Assembly: GCF_000636015.1 (NCBI RefSeq)
Contig: NZ_JFZJ01000001.1
Coordinates: 1 to 64,000, forward strand
Reading direction: 5' to 3'
DNA length: 64,000 nucleotides
DNA from: Rhodomicrobium udaipurense JA643
GTDB taxonomy: Bacteria > Pseudomonadota > Alphaproteobacteria > Rhizobiales > Rhodomicrobiaceae
Positions 19,595 through 28,003 of the stretch are shown piece after piece; within the stretch, counting starts at the first letter, position 1; the number at the start of each line of letters is the position of its first letter. Position numbers and translations under genes: made by a program. Under the pieces are notes generated by a model that was not told where the DNA came from, ran no database searches, and saw only the letters and a list, made by a program, of their open reading frames with translations.

Positions 19595-20512
19595 TCAGGC
19601 GGCCAAGTGGCGCAGCTTGTCCGGCCGCGTGCTGGGACGCGCCAGCGCGCTATATTCTGCCATGAGCGATTTCGTGATCTCGCCAACGGTGAAGCGATAC
19701 TCGCCGATCTCGGAGACGGGCGTTACTTCCGCAGCCGAGCCGGTCAGGAAGCATTGCTCGAAGCCCGCCATCTCTTCCGGCTGGATGCGGCGCTCATGCA
19801 CCGTGATGCCGCGCGCTTTCGCCTGCGCGATGAGGGTCTGGCGGGTGATGCCGTTCAGGAAGCAGTCCGCGTCCGGCGTGTGGATCTGGCCGTCCTTCAC
19901 GAAAAAGATGTTCGCGCCGGTCGCCTCGGCGACGTAGCCGCGCCAGTCGAGCATGAGCGCGTCGTTATAGCCGAGGTCCATCGAGCGATGCTTCTCGATG
20001 GTGCAGATCATGTACAGCCCGGCAGCCTTCGCGGTGGAAGGGGCGGTGGCCGGATCGGGGCGGCGGTACTTAGCGAAACAAAGGCGGATGCCTTTGAGTC
20101 GCTCTTCCATCGGGAAGTACGAGCCCCAGTCCCACACCGCGACGGCGACGTGGATCTTCGAGTGCTTGGCGGCGACGCCCATCTCTTCCGGGCCGCGCCA
20201 TGCGACCGGGCGGATGTAGCCTTCGTCGAGCTTCTGCGCCTTGATGACGTCGCGGAATGCCTGATCGAGTTGCTCGGCCGAATAGGGCACCTCGAAGCCG
20301 AGGATTTCAGCCGACGCGCGAAGCCGCTCGGCGTGACGCAGCGAAGCGAAAACCTCGCCTTCATAGATGCGCGCGCCTTCAAACACGCCGCTGCCGTAAT
20401 GGAGGGCGTGCGTCAGCACGTGCACCTTCGCATCGCGCCACGGTACGAGGCCGCCGTCCATCCAAATGAAACCGTCGCGTTGGTCATAAGGAATAGGGGC
20501 TGGGCCAGCCAT
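19595..20512 (-). CDS. ilvE: Branched-chain amino acid aminotransferase
   Basis: PLP-dependent fold-type IV aminotransferase making valine, leucine and isoleucine from the keto acids. HALHYGSGVFEGARIY, the AKAAGLY segment, the TGSAAEV signature and DALMLD are present. The length is 305 aa from the ATG at 20512 (MAGPAPIPYDQRDG); a second ATG four codons upstream is possible. It is divergent from the response-regulator gene, an arrangement common in alphaproteobacteria. Confidence 0.94.
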   Translation of the reverse strand: MAGPAPIPYDQRDGFIWMDGGLVPWRDAKVHVLTHALHYGSGVFEGARIYEGEVFASLRHAERLRASAEILGFEVPYSAEQLDQAFRDVIKAQKLDEGYIRPVAWRGPEEMGVAAKHSKIHVAVAVWDWGSYFPMEERLKGIRLCFAKYRRPDPATAPSTAKAAGLYMICTIEKHRSMDLGYNDALMLDWRGYVAEATGANIFFVKDGQIHTPDADCFLNGITRQTLIAQAKARGITVHERRIQPEEMAGFEQCFLTGSAAEVTPVSEIGEYRFTVGEITKSLMAEYSALARPSTRPDKLRHLAA

Positions 20513-20687
20513 CGTAATCTCCAATCGCTTTTTTGCTCTTGTTCGTCAAAATCGGTGCGTAATGCACACGCCTCCAGCCTCGGAAATGCCAGAGTGACGG
20601 AAATAAAGCGCTTCAATATCGCTTGCGTCCAGTCAAAACTTATCATCACTTATCGTCAAGCTTTGCAAGAATGAGGCCCACCTGCCC

Positions 20688-21422
20688 ATGACCGCCGTGA
20701 CAGCGTCCGCCGTGCCATCCTTCGAGATGGACGCGCCCCCACTCTCCGACGACGCGCCCCACATTCTCGTTGTGGACGACGACGAACGCATCCGCGATCT
20801 GCTGGCGGGATATCTCCGCCAGAACGGGTTTCGCGTGACGCAGGCCAGCGACGGCGCCGCCGCGCGTTCGAAGCTTCGGAGCATCGCTTTCGACTGCCTC
20901 ATCCTCGACGTCATGATGCCGGGCGAGAGCGGTTTCGACATCGCCGAGTGGTTGAGGAAGGAATCCGACGTCGCTATCCTGATGCTGACGGCGCGGTCGG
21001 AGCCGGAGCACCGCGTGCGCGGTCTGGAACTCGGCGTGGACGACTATGTAGCGAAGCCGTTCGAGCCGCGCGAACTCCTGCTCCGCTTGCAGAACATCCT
21101 GCGCCGCCACGCTTCGCCCAAGACGAAGCACGGCGAGGTGCGTTTCGGGCCGTTCGTGTTCGACCTGAGGAAGAACGAGCTGAAGCGCGGCGACGAGCCG
21201 ATCCGCCTTACCGACCGCGAGCGCGAGGTGCTGCGCGAATTTGCGCTCGCCGGGGGCGAACTCGTGTCGCGCGAGGATCTCGCAAGGCTCGGCGAGTATG
21301 AGAATGAGCGCGCCGTCGACGTGCAGATCAATCGGCTGCGGCAGAAGATCGAGACCGACCAGGCGAACCCGGCCTATCTCCATACGGTGCGCGGCAAGGG
21401 ATACATTCTTTATCTGGACTGA
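20688..21422 (+). CDS. OmpR/PhoB-family response regulator (PetR-like)
   Basis: Receiver domain with acidic pocket DDD (residues 30-32), phosphorylatable Asp74 (LILDVMMPG) and the conserved KPF lysine, followed by a winged-helix DNA-binding domain (DVQINRLRQKIETD...VRGKGYIL). 244 aa. Placed next to ilvE and an EnvZ-like kinase, it resembles the petR/ompR-like regulator that many alphaproteobacteria carry here. The regulon is not known from the sequence. Confidence 0.92.
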   Translation: MTAVTASAVPSFEMDAPPLSDDAPHILVVDDDERIRDLLAGYLRQNGFRVTQASDGAAARSKLRSIAFDCLILDVMMPGESGFDIAEWLRKESDVAILMLTARSEPEHRVRGLELGVDDYVAKPFEPRELLLRLQNILRRHASPKTKHGEVRFGPFVFDLRKNELKRGDEPIRLTDREREVLREFALAGGELVSREDLARLGEYENERAVDVQINRLRQKIETDQANPAYLHTVRGKGYILYLD

Positions 21423-21527
21423 GGCGGGCAGACGCTCATCGCGGGCGTCGAAACGGAAGGGATCGAGGCCATTTCGCTGGACCTGACCGAAAAGGCGAGC
21501 CGCGATGCGGCAGCAAGACTGCCCGCT

Positions 21528-22931
21528 TTGCCAAAGGAAAGCGGGCCACCCGAGCGTGCGTCCTTCCTCTCGCGCGTGTTTTCGGCTCTCGGCTCGCTCG
21601 CACCGAAGGGCCTCTACACCCGCGCGCTCATCATCATCATCGCGCCAATCGTCATCCTGCAATCGATCCTCGCCTTCGTCTTCCTCGACCGGCATTGGCA
21701 AGTCGTGACGCGCCGGCTGTCCGTCGCGACGGCGCAGGATATCGCCATGCTCGCCGATACGTATGAAGCGATGAACGCGAAGACCGAGGCCGATCTCGAC
21801 CGCCTGTCGCGTCTCGCGCGCGAAAACCTTTCGCTATCGGTGCGCTTCCTGCCGGGCGACCAATTGCCCGTTACGCGGTCGAAGCCGTTCTTCGGCTTCC
21901 TCGACCGCTATCTTTCGGGCGAGATTAGTCGCCGTATCAACCGGCCGTACTGGATCGACACGGTTGGCTCATCGAACTACATCGAGGTGCGCATCAAGCT
22001 CGATGGCGCGGTGATGCGAGTGCTCGCCCAGCGCGCGCAACTCATCCCGTCGAACACGCACTTCTTCATCGTGTGGATGGTGACGTCGGCGACGGTTCTG
22101 CTCATCGTCGCCATCCTGTTCCTCAGAAACCAGATCCGCCCGATCCTGGCGCTCGCCGACGCCGCCGACCGCTTCGGGCGAGGACGCCCCGCGCCGCCGG
22201 ATTTCCGGGTTCGCGGCGCTCGCGAGGTGCGGCTTGCCGCGCAAGCCTTCCTCGACATGCGCGACCGTATCGAACGCCATGTGGAACAGCGCACCATCAT
22301 GCTTGCGGGCGTGAGTCACGATCTGCGCACGATCCTCACGCGCTTCCGCCTCCAGCTTGCGATGATGCGCGCGCCGCAAATCGAAGCGCTCAAGCGCGAC
22401 GTCGACGAGATGCAGCAGATGCTCGAAGACTATATGGCGTTCGCGAAGGGTGCCGCGGGCGAGAAGATACGGCGCGTCGATGTCCGCAGCATTCTCGAAG
22501 AGGTGCAGACGGCGGCGGAAGAGCCAGGCAAGACGCTGCGGCTCGACGTGCGGCAGAACCCGCTGATCGTGGCGCTGCGCCGCAACGCGCTCAAGCGCGC
22601 GGTCCTGAACCTCGTCACCAACGCGACGCGCTACGCGAACACGATCCAGATCCGGGCGCTGCGCTCGCATGGCTGGCTTACGGTCGTAGTCGAGGATGAC
22701 GGCCCCGGCATTCCGGCGGACAAGCGCGAGGTCGTGTTCCGGCCGTTTCACAGCCTCGACGCCGCCCGTAATCAGAACAAAAAAAGCACGGGGCTGGGGC
22801 TTGCCATCGCGCGCGACATCGTGAGGAGCCACGGCGGCGACATCACGCTCGATAAGAGCAATCTCGGCGGCCTGAAGGCGGTCATCCGCATTCCTTCGAC
22901 GCATGTGAGCGAGGACGCCGCCACCGATTAG
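21528..22931 (+). CDS. EnvZ-like membrane sensor histidine kinase
   Basis: Two transmembrane segments (about residues 30-50 and 185-205) flank a periplasmic sensor region. HAMP follows, then the H-box GVSHDLRTILTRF (His near residue 264, with the usual Pro replaced by Ile as in this alphaproteobacterial family), then N, G1 (DDGPGIP) and G2 (GLGLAI) boxes. Partner of the regulator just upstream. The start is uncertain: the frame opens right after the regulator stop codon and contains no ATG, and 21528 is a TTG without a good ribosome site. The true N-terminus could be up to 35 codons longer. Confidence 0.88.
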   Translation: MPKESGPPERASFLSRVFSALGSLAPKGLYTRALIIIIAPIVILQSILAFVFLDRHWQVVTRRLSVATAQDIAMLADTYEAMNAKTEADLDRLSRLARENLSLSVRFLPGDQLPVTRSKPFFGFLDRYLSGEISRRINRPYWIDTVGSSNYIEVRIKLDGAVMRVLAQRAQLIPSNTHFFIVWMVTSATVLLIVAILFLRNQIRPILALADAADRFGRGRPAPPDFRVRGAREVRLAAQAFLDMRDRIERHVEQRTIMLAGVSHDLRTILTRFRLQLAMMRAPQIEALKRDVDEMQQMLEDYMAFAKGAAGEKIRRVDVRSILEEVQTAAEEPGKTLRLDVRQNPLIVALRRNALKRAVLNLVTNATRYANTIQIRALRSHGWLTVVVEDDGPGIPADKREVVFRPFHSLDAARNQNKKSTGLGLAIARDIVRSHGGDITLDKSNLGGLKAVIRIPSTHVSEDAATD

Positions 22932-23038
22932 GGCATCTCGAACCCATCCGCTGTAGGCGAACGTCTTTTGCTGGGGAAATCTCGAAGGAAGCGTCCGTCG
23001 GCAAGTTTCGCGCACGCCGCGCCCATTATGCGATCCCC

Positions 23039-24085
23039 ATGGGATTAGCAGCTACCATCGACATTGCAGAGGCTCCCGAGGCTCCGGCCCTCTCGCAACC
23101 CCGCGACGCGACGACCCCGCTATCCAGAATTTGCGTCGGTATTTGCACGATCCGGCGTCCCGGCATGTTGAAAAACTGCCTCGAGTCGATCGGGCGACAG
23201 GAGGGCGTCGAGGGTTGCGACGTGCGTGTCGTAGTGGTCGAAAACGACACCGTGCCCGCTACCAAGCCCGTTGTTGACGCTTTTGCCGCGACGTCGCCTT
23301 TCCCGGTGCATTACATCAACGAGCCACGACGCGGCATACCCTTCGCGCGAAACCGCGTCGTAGATGCGGCGCTTGCGATGGCAGCCGATCACGTCGCCTT
23401 CGTGGACGACGACCAGATAACGCATCCCACCTTTCTCGCGAAACATATCGAAGCGGCGGCACGTGATGGCGCCGACGTCGTCCAGGCGCATATCGTGCCG
23501 ATGTTCCCAACGCCGCGGCCCTTCTGGGCCACCGGTCGAACGGGTGCGGTGGAGATCGTGGATGAGGACCGCCCGGTCTCCGAACGCAAGCGTCGGGCGG
23601 CGGGGACTTGCGGCGTCATGTTCTCGGCTCGACTGATCCGACCCGACGGCATGGGCCTTCGCTTCGATGAGCGGATCGGGTTGGGCCGAGGCTCCGACTC
23701 CGACTTCTTCTCCCGTGCCAGCAACGGAGGCATGCTGATCGTAAATTCGCGACTCCCCATCGTGATGGACGAAATCCACCGGTCGCGCCTTACCTACTGG
23801 CGCCACATATTGGGCGGGCTTGCTCAGGGAAATGGCCATTTCGTTCGTTACCGCAACGACAACGGCTATCGGGCTGCTTTCGCTCGTTATGGCGCCGTTT
23901 CCGTCGTCCGTTTTTTCCGTGGCATCGGCCAACTCGCAATCGCGCCGCTGCTCGCGCCGTTCAATCTGAACGGGTTCAAGTTCAGCGCGCTCGAAGGTGG
24001 CCGCAACATTTTCTTCGCGGTTGGGGCCATCGGTGGGATCTTCTCGCTTCAATACCAGTATTACCGCAACATTGACGGGTATTGA
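23039..24085 (+). CDS. Family 2 glycosyltransferase
   Basis: GT-A fold glycosyltransferase of 348 aa. The nucleotide-sugar region ICVGICTIRRPGMLKNCLESI and the metal-binding FVDDDQI motif (about residue 120) identify family GT2. A hydrophobic C-terminal stretch (FFRGIGQLAIAPLLAPF) suggests membrane association. The acceptor is unknown. Its only sugar-related neighbour is the convergent 24481-25272 gene, and it sits beside an IS-like remnant, hinting that the locus is a small acquired or degraded glycan cluster (inference). Confidence 0.85.
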   Translation: MGLAATIDIAEAPEAPALSQPRDATTPLSRICVGICTIRRPGMLKNCLESIGRQEGVEGCDVRVVVVENDTVPATKPVVDAFAATSPFPVHYINEPRRGIPFARNRVVDAALAMAADHVAFVDDDQITHPTFLAKHIEAAARDGADVVQAHIVPMFPTPRPFWATGRTGAVEIVDEDRPVSERKRRAAGTCGVMFSARLIRPDGMGLRFDERIGLGRGSDSDFFSRASNGGMLIVNSRLPIVMDEIHRSRLTYWRHILGGLAQGNGHFVRYRNDNGYRAAFARYGAVSVVRFFRGIGQLAIAPLLAPFNLNGFKFSALEGGRNIFFAVGAIGGIFSLQYQYYRNIDGY

Positions 24086-24480
24086 TCGAGCGAAAACGGG
24101 CAGCATCTCAAAAGCCTGGCTTCGAAGGCGCTTGATAAGCCGTTTAGCAGGCCGCTGAAAAACTCAAAAGCTTTCCGGTCAGAACCTGTAAAATGGGATC
24201 TGTGATCGAGCTGAAAGTGAGACGGATAGGGTCAATCGGCATTCAGCTCGCTCCTGGAGGGCGCTGGTGCACCCCGAACCCGCGATGTCGAGGAAGGTGG
24301 CGCGTTTCAGCGAATGGCAGAAACATGCTCCAGCCTTGATTCGAGCCGTTTTCTTCAGGCGAGCCAGAAAATTGCGTCCCTCGAAAACGCTCCTCGAAAA
24401 TGCTCTGGGAGCGGATTCAGGCTCGCACCCGTGGCGTGACACTTCCGAAGCGGTGCCATTTCCCAGCGTGCATTTAGCCA
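24086..24480. other. Gene-free stretch, possible insertion-sequence remnant
   Basis: No convincing gene. Around 24147-24170 the sequence GCAGGCCGCTGAAAAACTC resembles the terminal repeats of IS1182/IS5-like elements, and direct repeats of the form CTCGAAAANGCTC occur near 24378-24405. No transposase remains. This is a pattern-memory call, not a search result. Confidence 0.3.
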
Positions 24481-25272
24481 TCAGGCGCGCCCGAGGCGCC
24501 GCTTCACAAAATGCTCGGCCTCAAAGGCGGCCTCCATGGCGCCGCTGCGGATCAGGAAATTGAACGTCGGCTTACCGAGCTTCTTGCCGAGCTTGCGAAG
24601 GCGCTCTCGCCCGTCGTTGTGCTCGATCGTTGCTGGATAGTTCAGCGGCCCGTAGATGGCCGAGTTCGGAACGCGCCACAGGTTTTCCTCAACGCCTTTC
24701 GACTTGCCGCGTGCCGGGTCGATGAGGTGCAGCCACTTCTCGCGGTAGGTGGGAACGTGGATCAGATGCGGGTTATTGGATCGCATTGGTGTCCGCAGCA
24801 TCGGCACGGACGCGAAACTCGTCTCTTCCAACTCGACATCGTATCGGCTGGTAGCATTCACATGCTGATTGAAGCGGAGATGATCGATGCCGCCCGCCTT
24901 CATGGCCGCAACAAGGTGCTCGATCGAATGACGGATCAGCGGCGCGTTGAAGCGCCAGTCATGTTCGAGTTGAAAGGCGTACTCCGTCTCGCTCAGCACG
25001 ATGCTTTTGCGATAACCGAAGGCGAGTCCGTATGTATAATGGATCTCGAACGGCCCTAGCGGTGTGTGAAACTCCGAAATGCGCTGGCGATGCGTCTCGT
25101 AGCTTCGCCGGAAAGGGGACGGGTCGATAAAGTAGACGGTGCGCGCAACTACATCGCGACCGAAGCAGGCGAAGAAACTTTCGACCGTTTCTTTCACCGG
25201 GATTTTCCGGACATCCACCTCCGAGCAATTCGAAAACACGTTCAGCGTGATCTGCGCGCCAGAGCCCGTCAT
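24481..25272 (-). CDS. Uncharacterised protein, possible GT-A-type glycosyltransferase
   Basis: 263 aa, not confidently recognised. A segment FQLEHDWRFN near residue 100 resembles the acidic metal-binding loop (often EDD or EHD) found in GT-A fold enzymes, and the N-terminal part (ITLNVFSNC) looks like a Rossmann start. The context of a convergent GT2 gene supports a sugar-transfer role but does not prove it. No signal peptide or membrane helix. Alternative: unrelated hypothetical. Confidence 0.6.
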   Translation of the reverse strand: MTGSGAQITLNVFSNCSEVDVRKIPVKETVESFFACFGRDVVARTVYFIDPSPFRRSYETHRQRISEFHTPLGPFEIHYTYGLAFGYRKSIVLSETEYAFQLEHDWRFNAPLIRHSIEHLVAAMKAGGIDHLRFNQHVNATSRYDVELEETSFASVPMLRTPMRSNNPHLIHVPTYREKWLHLIDPARGKSKGVEENLWRVPNSAIYGPLNYPATIEHNDGRERLRKLGKKLGKPTFNFLIRSGAMEAAFEAEHFVKRRLGRA

Positions 25273-25334
25273 CGGCCATCCCCCGTTTCGGTTCTGGCTC
25301 TACCACAGGACGTGCACTCAATCCATCGCGCGCG

Positions 25335-25757
25335 CTAAGGTTGATGTGGACGAAAGCGGATAATCTCGCAGCCGAGCGACGCGCCGGGAACGCGGTCGAG
25401 CTTTTCCACCACCACGCGAACTTCCATGGCGCGTCGATGCGAGAGGCAATGCTCGGCGACGCGCTCGGCCAGCGTCTCGGTCAGCAGCACATGCCCCGCC
25501 GCCACCGCCTCGCGAATGCCGTCGATGATGAAATCGTAGGACACGACGCTCGACAGATCGCCCGGCCGATGTGCGCCCGGAAGCACCGAAAGCTCCACCG
25601 TGAAGCGCACGCGCTGCTCGATGCCCTTTTCCTCGCTCCAGATGCCGATGTGGGCGGGCAACACGAGGTCGCGCACGAGCACCCGGTCGTAAGGGCGCTG
25701 GCGCGCGTCGCTGGCGTCATGCGCGAGAATGTTTTGCAGGGAATATGTCGTCGCCAT
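25335..25757 (-). CDS. folB: Dihydroneopterin aldolase
   Basis: Converts 7,8-dihydroneopterin to 6-hydroxymethyl-dihydropterin in folate synthesis. The FolB family pattern is visible: RVLVRDLVLPAHIGIWSEEKG, the Y in SYDFIIDGI, and LTETLAERVAEHCL. 140 aa. The ATG at 25757 has AGGAA nine bases upstream and is preferred to the ATG at 25796. folP and folK are not adjacent. Confidence 0.88.
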   Translation of the reverse strand: MATTYSLQNILAHDASDARQRPYDRVLVRDLVLPAHIGIWSEEKGIEQRVRFTVELSVLPGAHRPGDLSSVVSYDFIIDGIREAVAAGHVLLTETLAERVAEHCLSHRRAMEVRVVVEKLDRVPGASLGCEIIRFRPHQP

Positions 25758-26263
25758 TGGAAGTTCCTGATCCACCCTTCCCGAGGTCAAGGGCATTACA
25801 CGAGCGCCTTACATAGTCGCTCGAAGCGTCGCATCACGTCGAAACGATCCATAAACGCCATTGAGACAGCCGATCGTCGGTCGGGCCATTTGAGGCGGCG
25901 TCTCTCTTCTCGCCCGCGCCTGATCGCGACGGCGCCGGAAAGCCGATTGTGGCCGTCGCCTTTTTAACCCGCGCCGGGTCATCGCATATCCACGCCGGAG
26001 ACAAATGTCGAGGTTTTCCACGCTGGAGAGCACGGCTTCCTGCGGGGATGGTTTGCGGTATCGCCGCATCGCAGACAGGTGTTGCGGAAGCCTAATATAA
26101 ACAATACAAATTTCAGCAAATGGAGAATAACGGAAATGTTTTATTATGCAATATTTCACTAATCACCGCGCGTTCCGCAATGTTCCTCCAAGTGCCGTAG
26201 ACACTCAAGGCACTTTTTGCCCTAAATCGCACTAAAGCAGTTCAGGAGCAGAGGAAAACAACC
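25758..26263. other. Gene-free stretch before the Met/Arg-rich secreted protein
   Basis: AT-rich toward its right end (26090-26160). A hairpin AAGTGCC / GGCACTT at 26190-26215 is followed by TTT and lies about 50 bases before the start codon of the 26264 gene. It could be a terminator of a short RNA or part of a leader. A 116-codon open frame on the minus strand here has no family resemblance and is not called. Confidence 0.4.
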
Positions 26264-26887
26264 ATGATAAGGCAATCGATGCTATCGGTGACGGCGTTTC
26301 TATTCACCGCTTGCGCATTGTGTCTGCCGCTTGCACCCGCCTCAGCTGGCGGATGGGACGCGTCGGACTATTCAGGCGGACGCGGCGGCGGTTGGAGCGA
26401 ACGCTTCAAGGATCGCATGCGAGGCGACGACGATTACGAACGCCGCGAGCGCCGCGCCGCGCTTCGCGAAATGCTCTCCGACCCGGAAGGCCGCGCGGAA
26501 TTGCGCTCTTTGATGGTCGAGGCCATGCACGAGCGCGCCATGCAAGGTGGCATGCAAGGCGGCATGTCCGACCGCTGGGGCGGACGCAGTGGCGACATGA
26601 TGGATCGCATGCGCCACCGCAGCGGAATGATGGGAAGCGGTGGTGATTGTCCTGGCCGGAGCGTCATGCGCGACCAGATGCGCGGCGATGGCCAGGGCGG
26701 CATGAGAGAGCGCTTCAAGGCTGGGTCGAACCGAATGGCCGACCGGAGCGACGATATCCGCGAACTCATTCTCGAAAGGCTCCGCAAAAACGGAGAGGTG
26801 AAGGTTCTGATCGCGCGGATTCAGGACCGTGTCGCCGATTCCGACGATGACGACGACGATTCCGATGACGACGACGGGAAACTCTGA
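26264..26887 (+). CDS. Secreted Met/Arg/Gly-rich protein with an acidic tail
   Basis: 207 aa. A clear Sec signal peptide (MIRQSMLSVTAFLF... ending PASAGG, cleavage near residue 28) is followed by a charged, low-complexity mature part with many Met, Arg and Gly residues (MHERAMQGGMQGGM). It ends in an almost purely acidic tail DSDDDDDDSDDDDGKL. There is one cysteine. The function is unknown. Met-rich and Asp-rich exported proteins sometimes bind metals, and that is speculation. The following gene encodes another exported protein, 103 bases away. Confidence 0.75.
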   Translation: MIRQSMLSVTAFLFTACALCLPLAPASAGGWDASDYSGGRGGGWSERFKDRMRGDDDYERRERRAALREMLSDPEGRAELRSLMVEAMHERAMQGGMQGGMSDRWGGRSGDMMDRMRHRSGMMGSGGDCPGRSVMRDQMRGDGQGGMRERFKAGSNRMADRSDDIRELILERLRKNGEVKVLIARIQDRVADSDDDDDDSDDDDGKL

Positions 26888-26990
26888 GCGGCGATTTCTT
26901 CCTGAAGGACAATAGAGCCGCGACAGCGTCGTGAGCTTGGAGGTCAGGGCGTGCGGGGGAGGCCCGCCTCGGAACGATACGGAGATGACC

Positions 26991-27929
26991 ATGTACAAAG
27001 CAGTGTTTCTGGTAGCGGCGCTCGCGTTGACGCCTCTTCCCGCGATGAGTCAGGAGCCGCAACAGCAGCGAGGGCAGAGCGGCGGCGACCAGCAAACGGG
27101 CACGCCCGGCGGCGGTGCCGCAGGCGGAGCCATGCAGCAGCGCGACGGTACGGGCGATGGGGGCGGCGCGGAGGAAGGCTCCCGCTCCAGCCGCCGCGAC
27201 GACGTTCTCGACCGCCTGTCCCGCTCGGAGCTTCGCGACCGCATCGCAATGGCCATGGGGCGTGTCGAGGATGCATGCGGCGATGACATCGACCGTTTCT
27301 GCGGCGAGGTTACGCCGGGGCGCGGGCGCATCGCGGCCTGCATGGAAGCCTACTCGGATCAGCTAAGCCGCCGCTGCCGTTTTATTCTGAGGCGCGTGTC
27401 GGGATATATGCAGACCGCCGTGCGCGATGTGGCCGATTCCTGCCGCACCGCGATCCGCACGCAATGCGGAGATGCCGAAAATCGCGACGCGTGTATAGGG
27501 CAGAAGGTCTCTTCGTTTCCGCCCTCGTGTCAGATGATCGTCGCCGCAGCGCGGCAGTATCCCGGCATGATGGCATCGGCGCAGAGCAGTCGCATGGACG
27601 GCGGATCCGGCCAAGCAACGGCGGATAACGGCCAGCAATCGCAATCGGGCCAGCAGCAAGCGCAGTCCGGCTCGTCGGATATGCGCGGTATGCCGGTGTA
27701 CAGCTCCGACGGCGTCAACCTCGGCAAGGTGGTGCAGATCGACCGTTCTTCGGACGGGAGCATCAAGTCGGTTAAAATCGAGATCGGCCGCCTGCTCGGT
27801 CTCGGCGACAAGGTCGTGAACATCACGTCCGACGAGTTGCAGCAGATGGCCGACCGTATCAAGCTCCGGTTGAACAGCGATCAGGTGCGTAAGCTTCCCG
27901 AGAGCAAAAGCGGTCAACAGACGCGATAA
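26991..27929 (+). CDS. Exported Cys-rich protein with C-terminal PRC-barrel
   Basis: 312 aa. A signal peptide (MYKAVFLVAALALTPLPAMSQ) is followed by a Gln/Gly-rich linker. A cysteine-rich repeat region around residues 95-190 has a regular ACGDDIDRFCGEV... pattern, reminiscent of the GLG1-type cysteine-rich repeat. A second Gln/Ser linker leads to a PRC-barrel-like domain at about residues 235-310 (GMPVYSSDGVNLGKVVQI). The ATG at 26991 has GGAG six bases upstream. Likely periplasmic. Exact role unknown. Confidence 0.8.
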   Translation: MYKAVFLVAALALTPLPAMSQEPQQQRGQSGGDQQTGTPGGGAAGGAMQQRDGTGDGGGAEEGSRSSRRDDVLDRLSRSELRDRIAMAMGRVEDACGDDIDRFCGEVTPGRGRIAACMEAYSDQLSRRCRFILRRVSGYMQTAVRDVADSCRTAIRTQCGDAENRDACIGQKVSSFPPSCQMIVAAARQYPGMMASAQSSRMDGGSGQATADNGQQSQSGQQQAQSGSSDMRGMPVYSSDGVNLGKVVQIDRSSDGSIKSVKIEIGRLLGLGDKVVNITSDELQQMADRIKLRLNSDQVRKLPESKSGQQTR

Positions 27930-27949
27930 GGCGCCCCGCGCTCACAAAC

Positions 27950-27977
27950 GAAAATGGCCGGGTCATCCCGGCCATTT
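27950..27977. terminator. Bidirectional terminator
   Basis: A 12-bp perfect stem (AAAATGGCCGGG and its complement) with a TCAT loop, with A and T runs on either side. It lies between the rightward PRC-barrel gene and the leftward kinase gene and can serve both. Confidence 0.9.
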
Positions 27978-28003
27978 TTCATTCTCGCGTCGGTCTGCCC
28001 GTG

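Noticed and set aside
24086-24480. Intact insertion sequence
   Set aside because: No transposase gene and no pair of full terminal repeats; at most a remnant.
25809-26159. 116-codon minus-strand open frame
   Set aside because: Low-complexity Arg-rich, no ribosome site, no known family; treated as non-coding.
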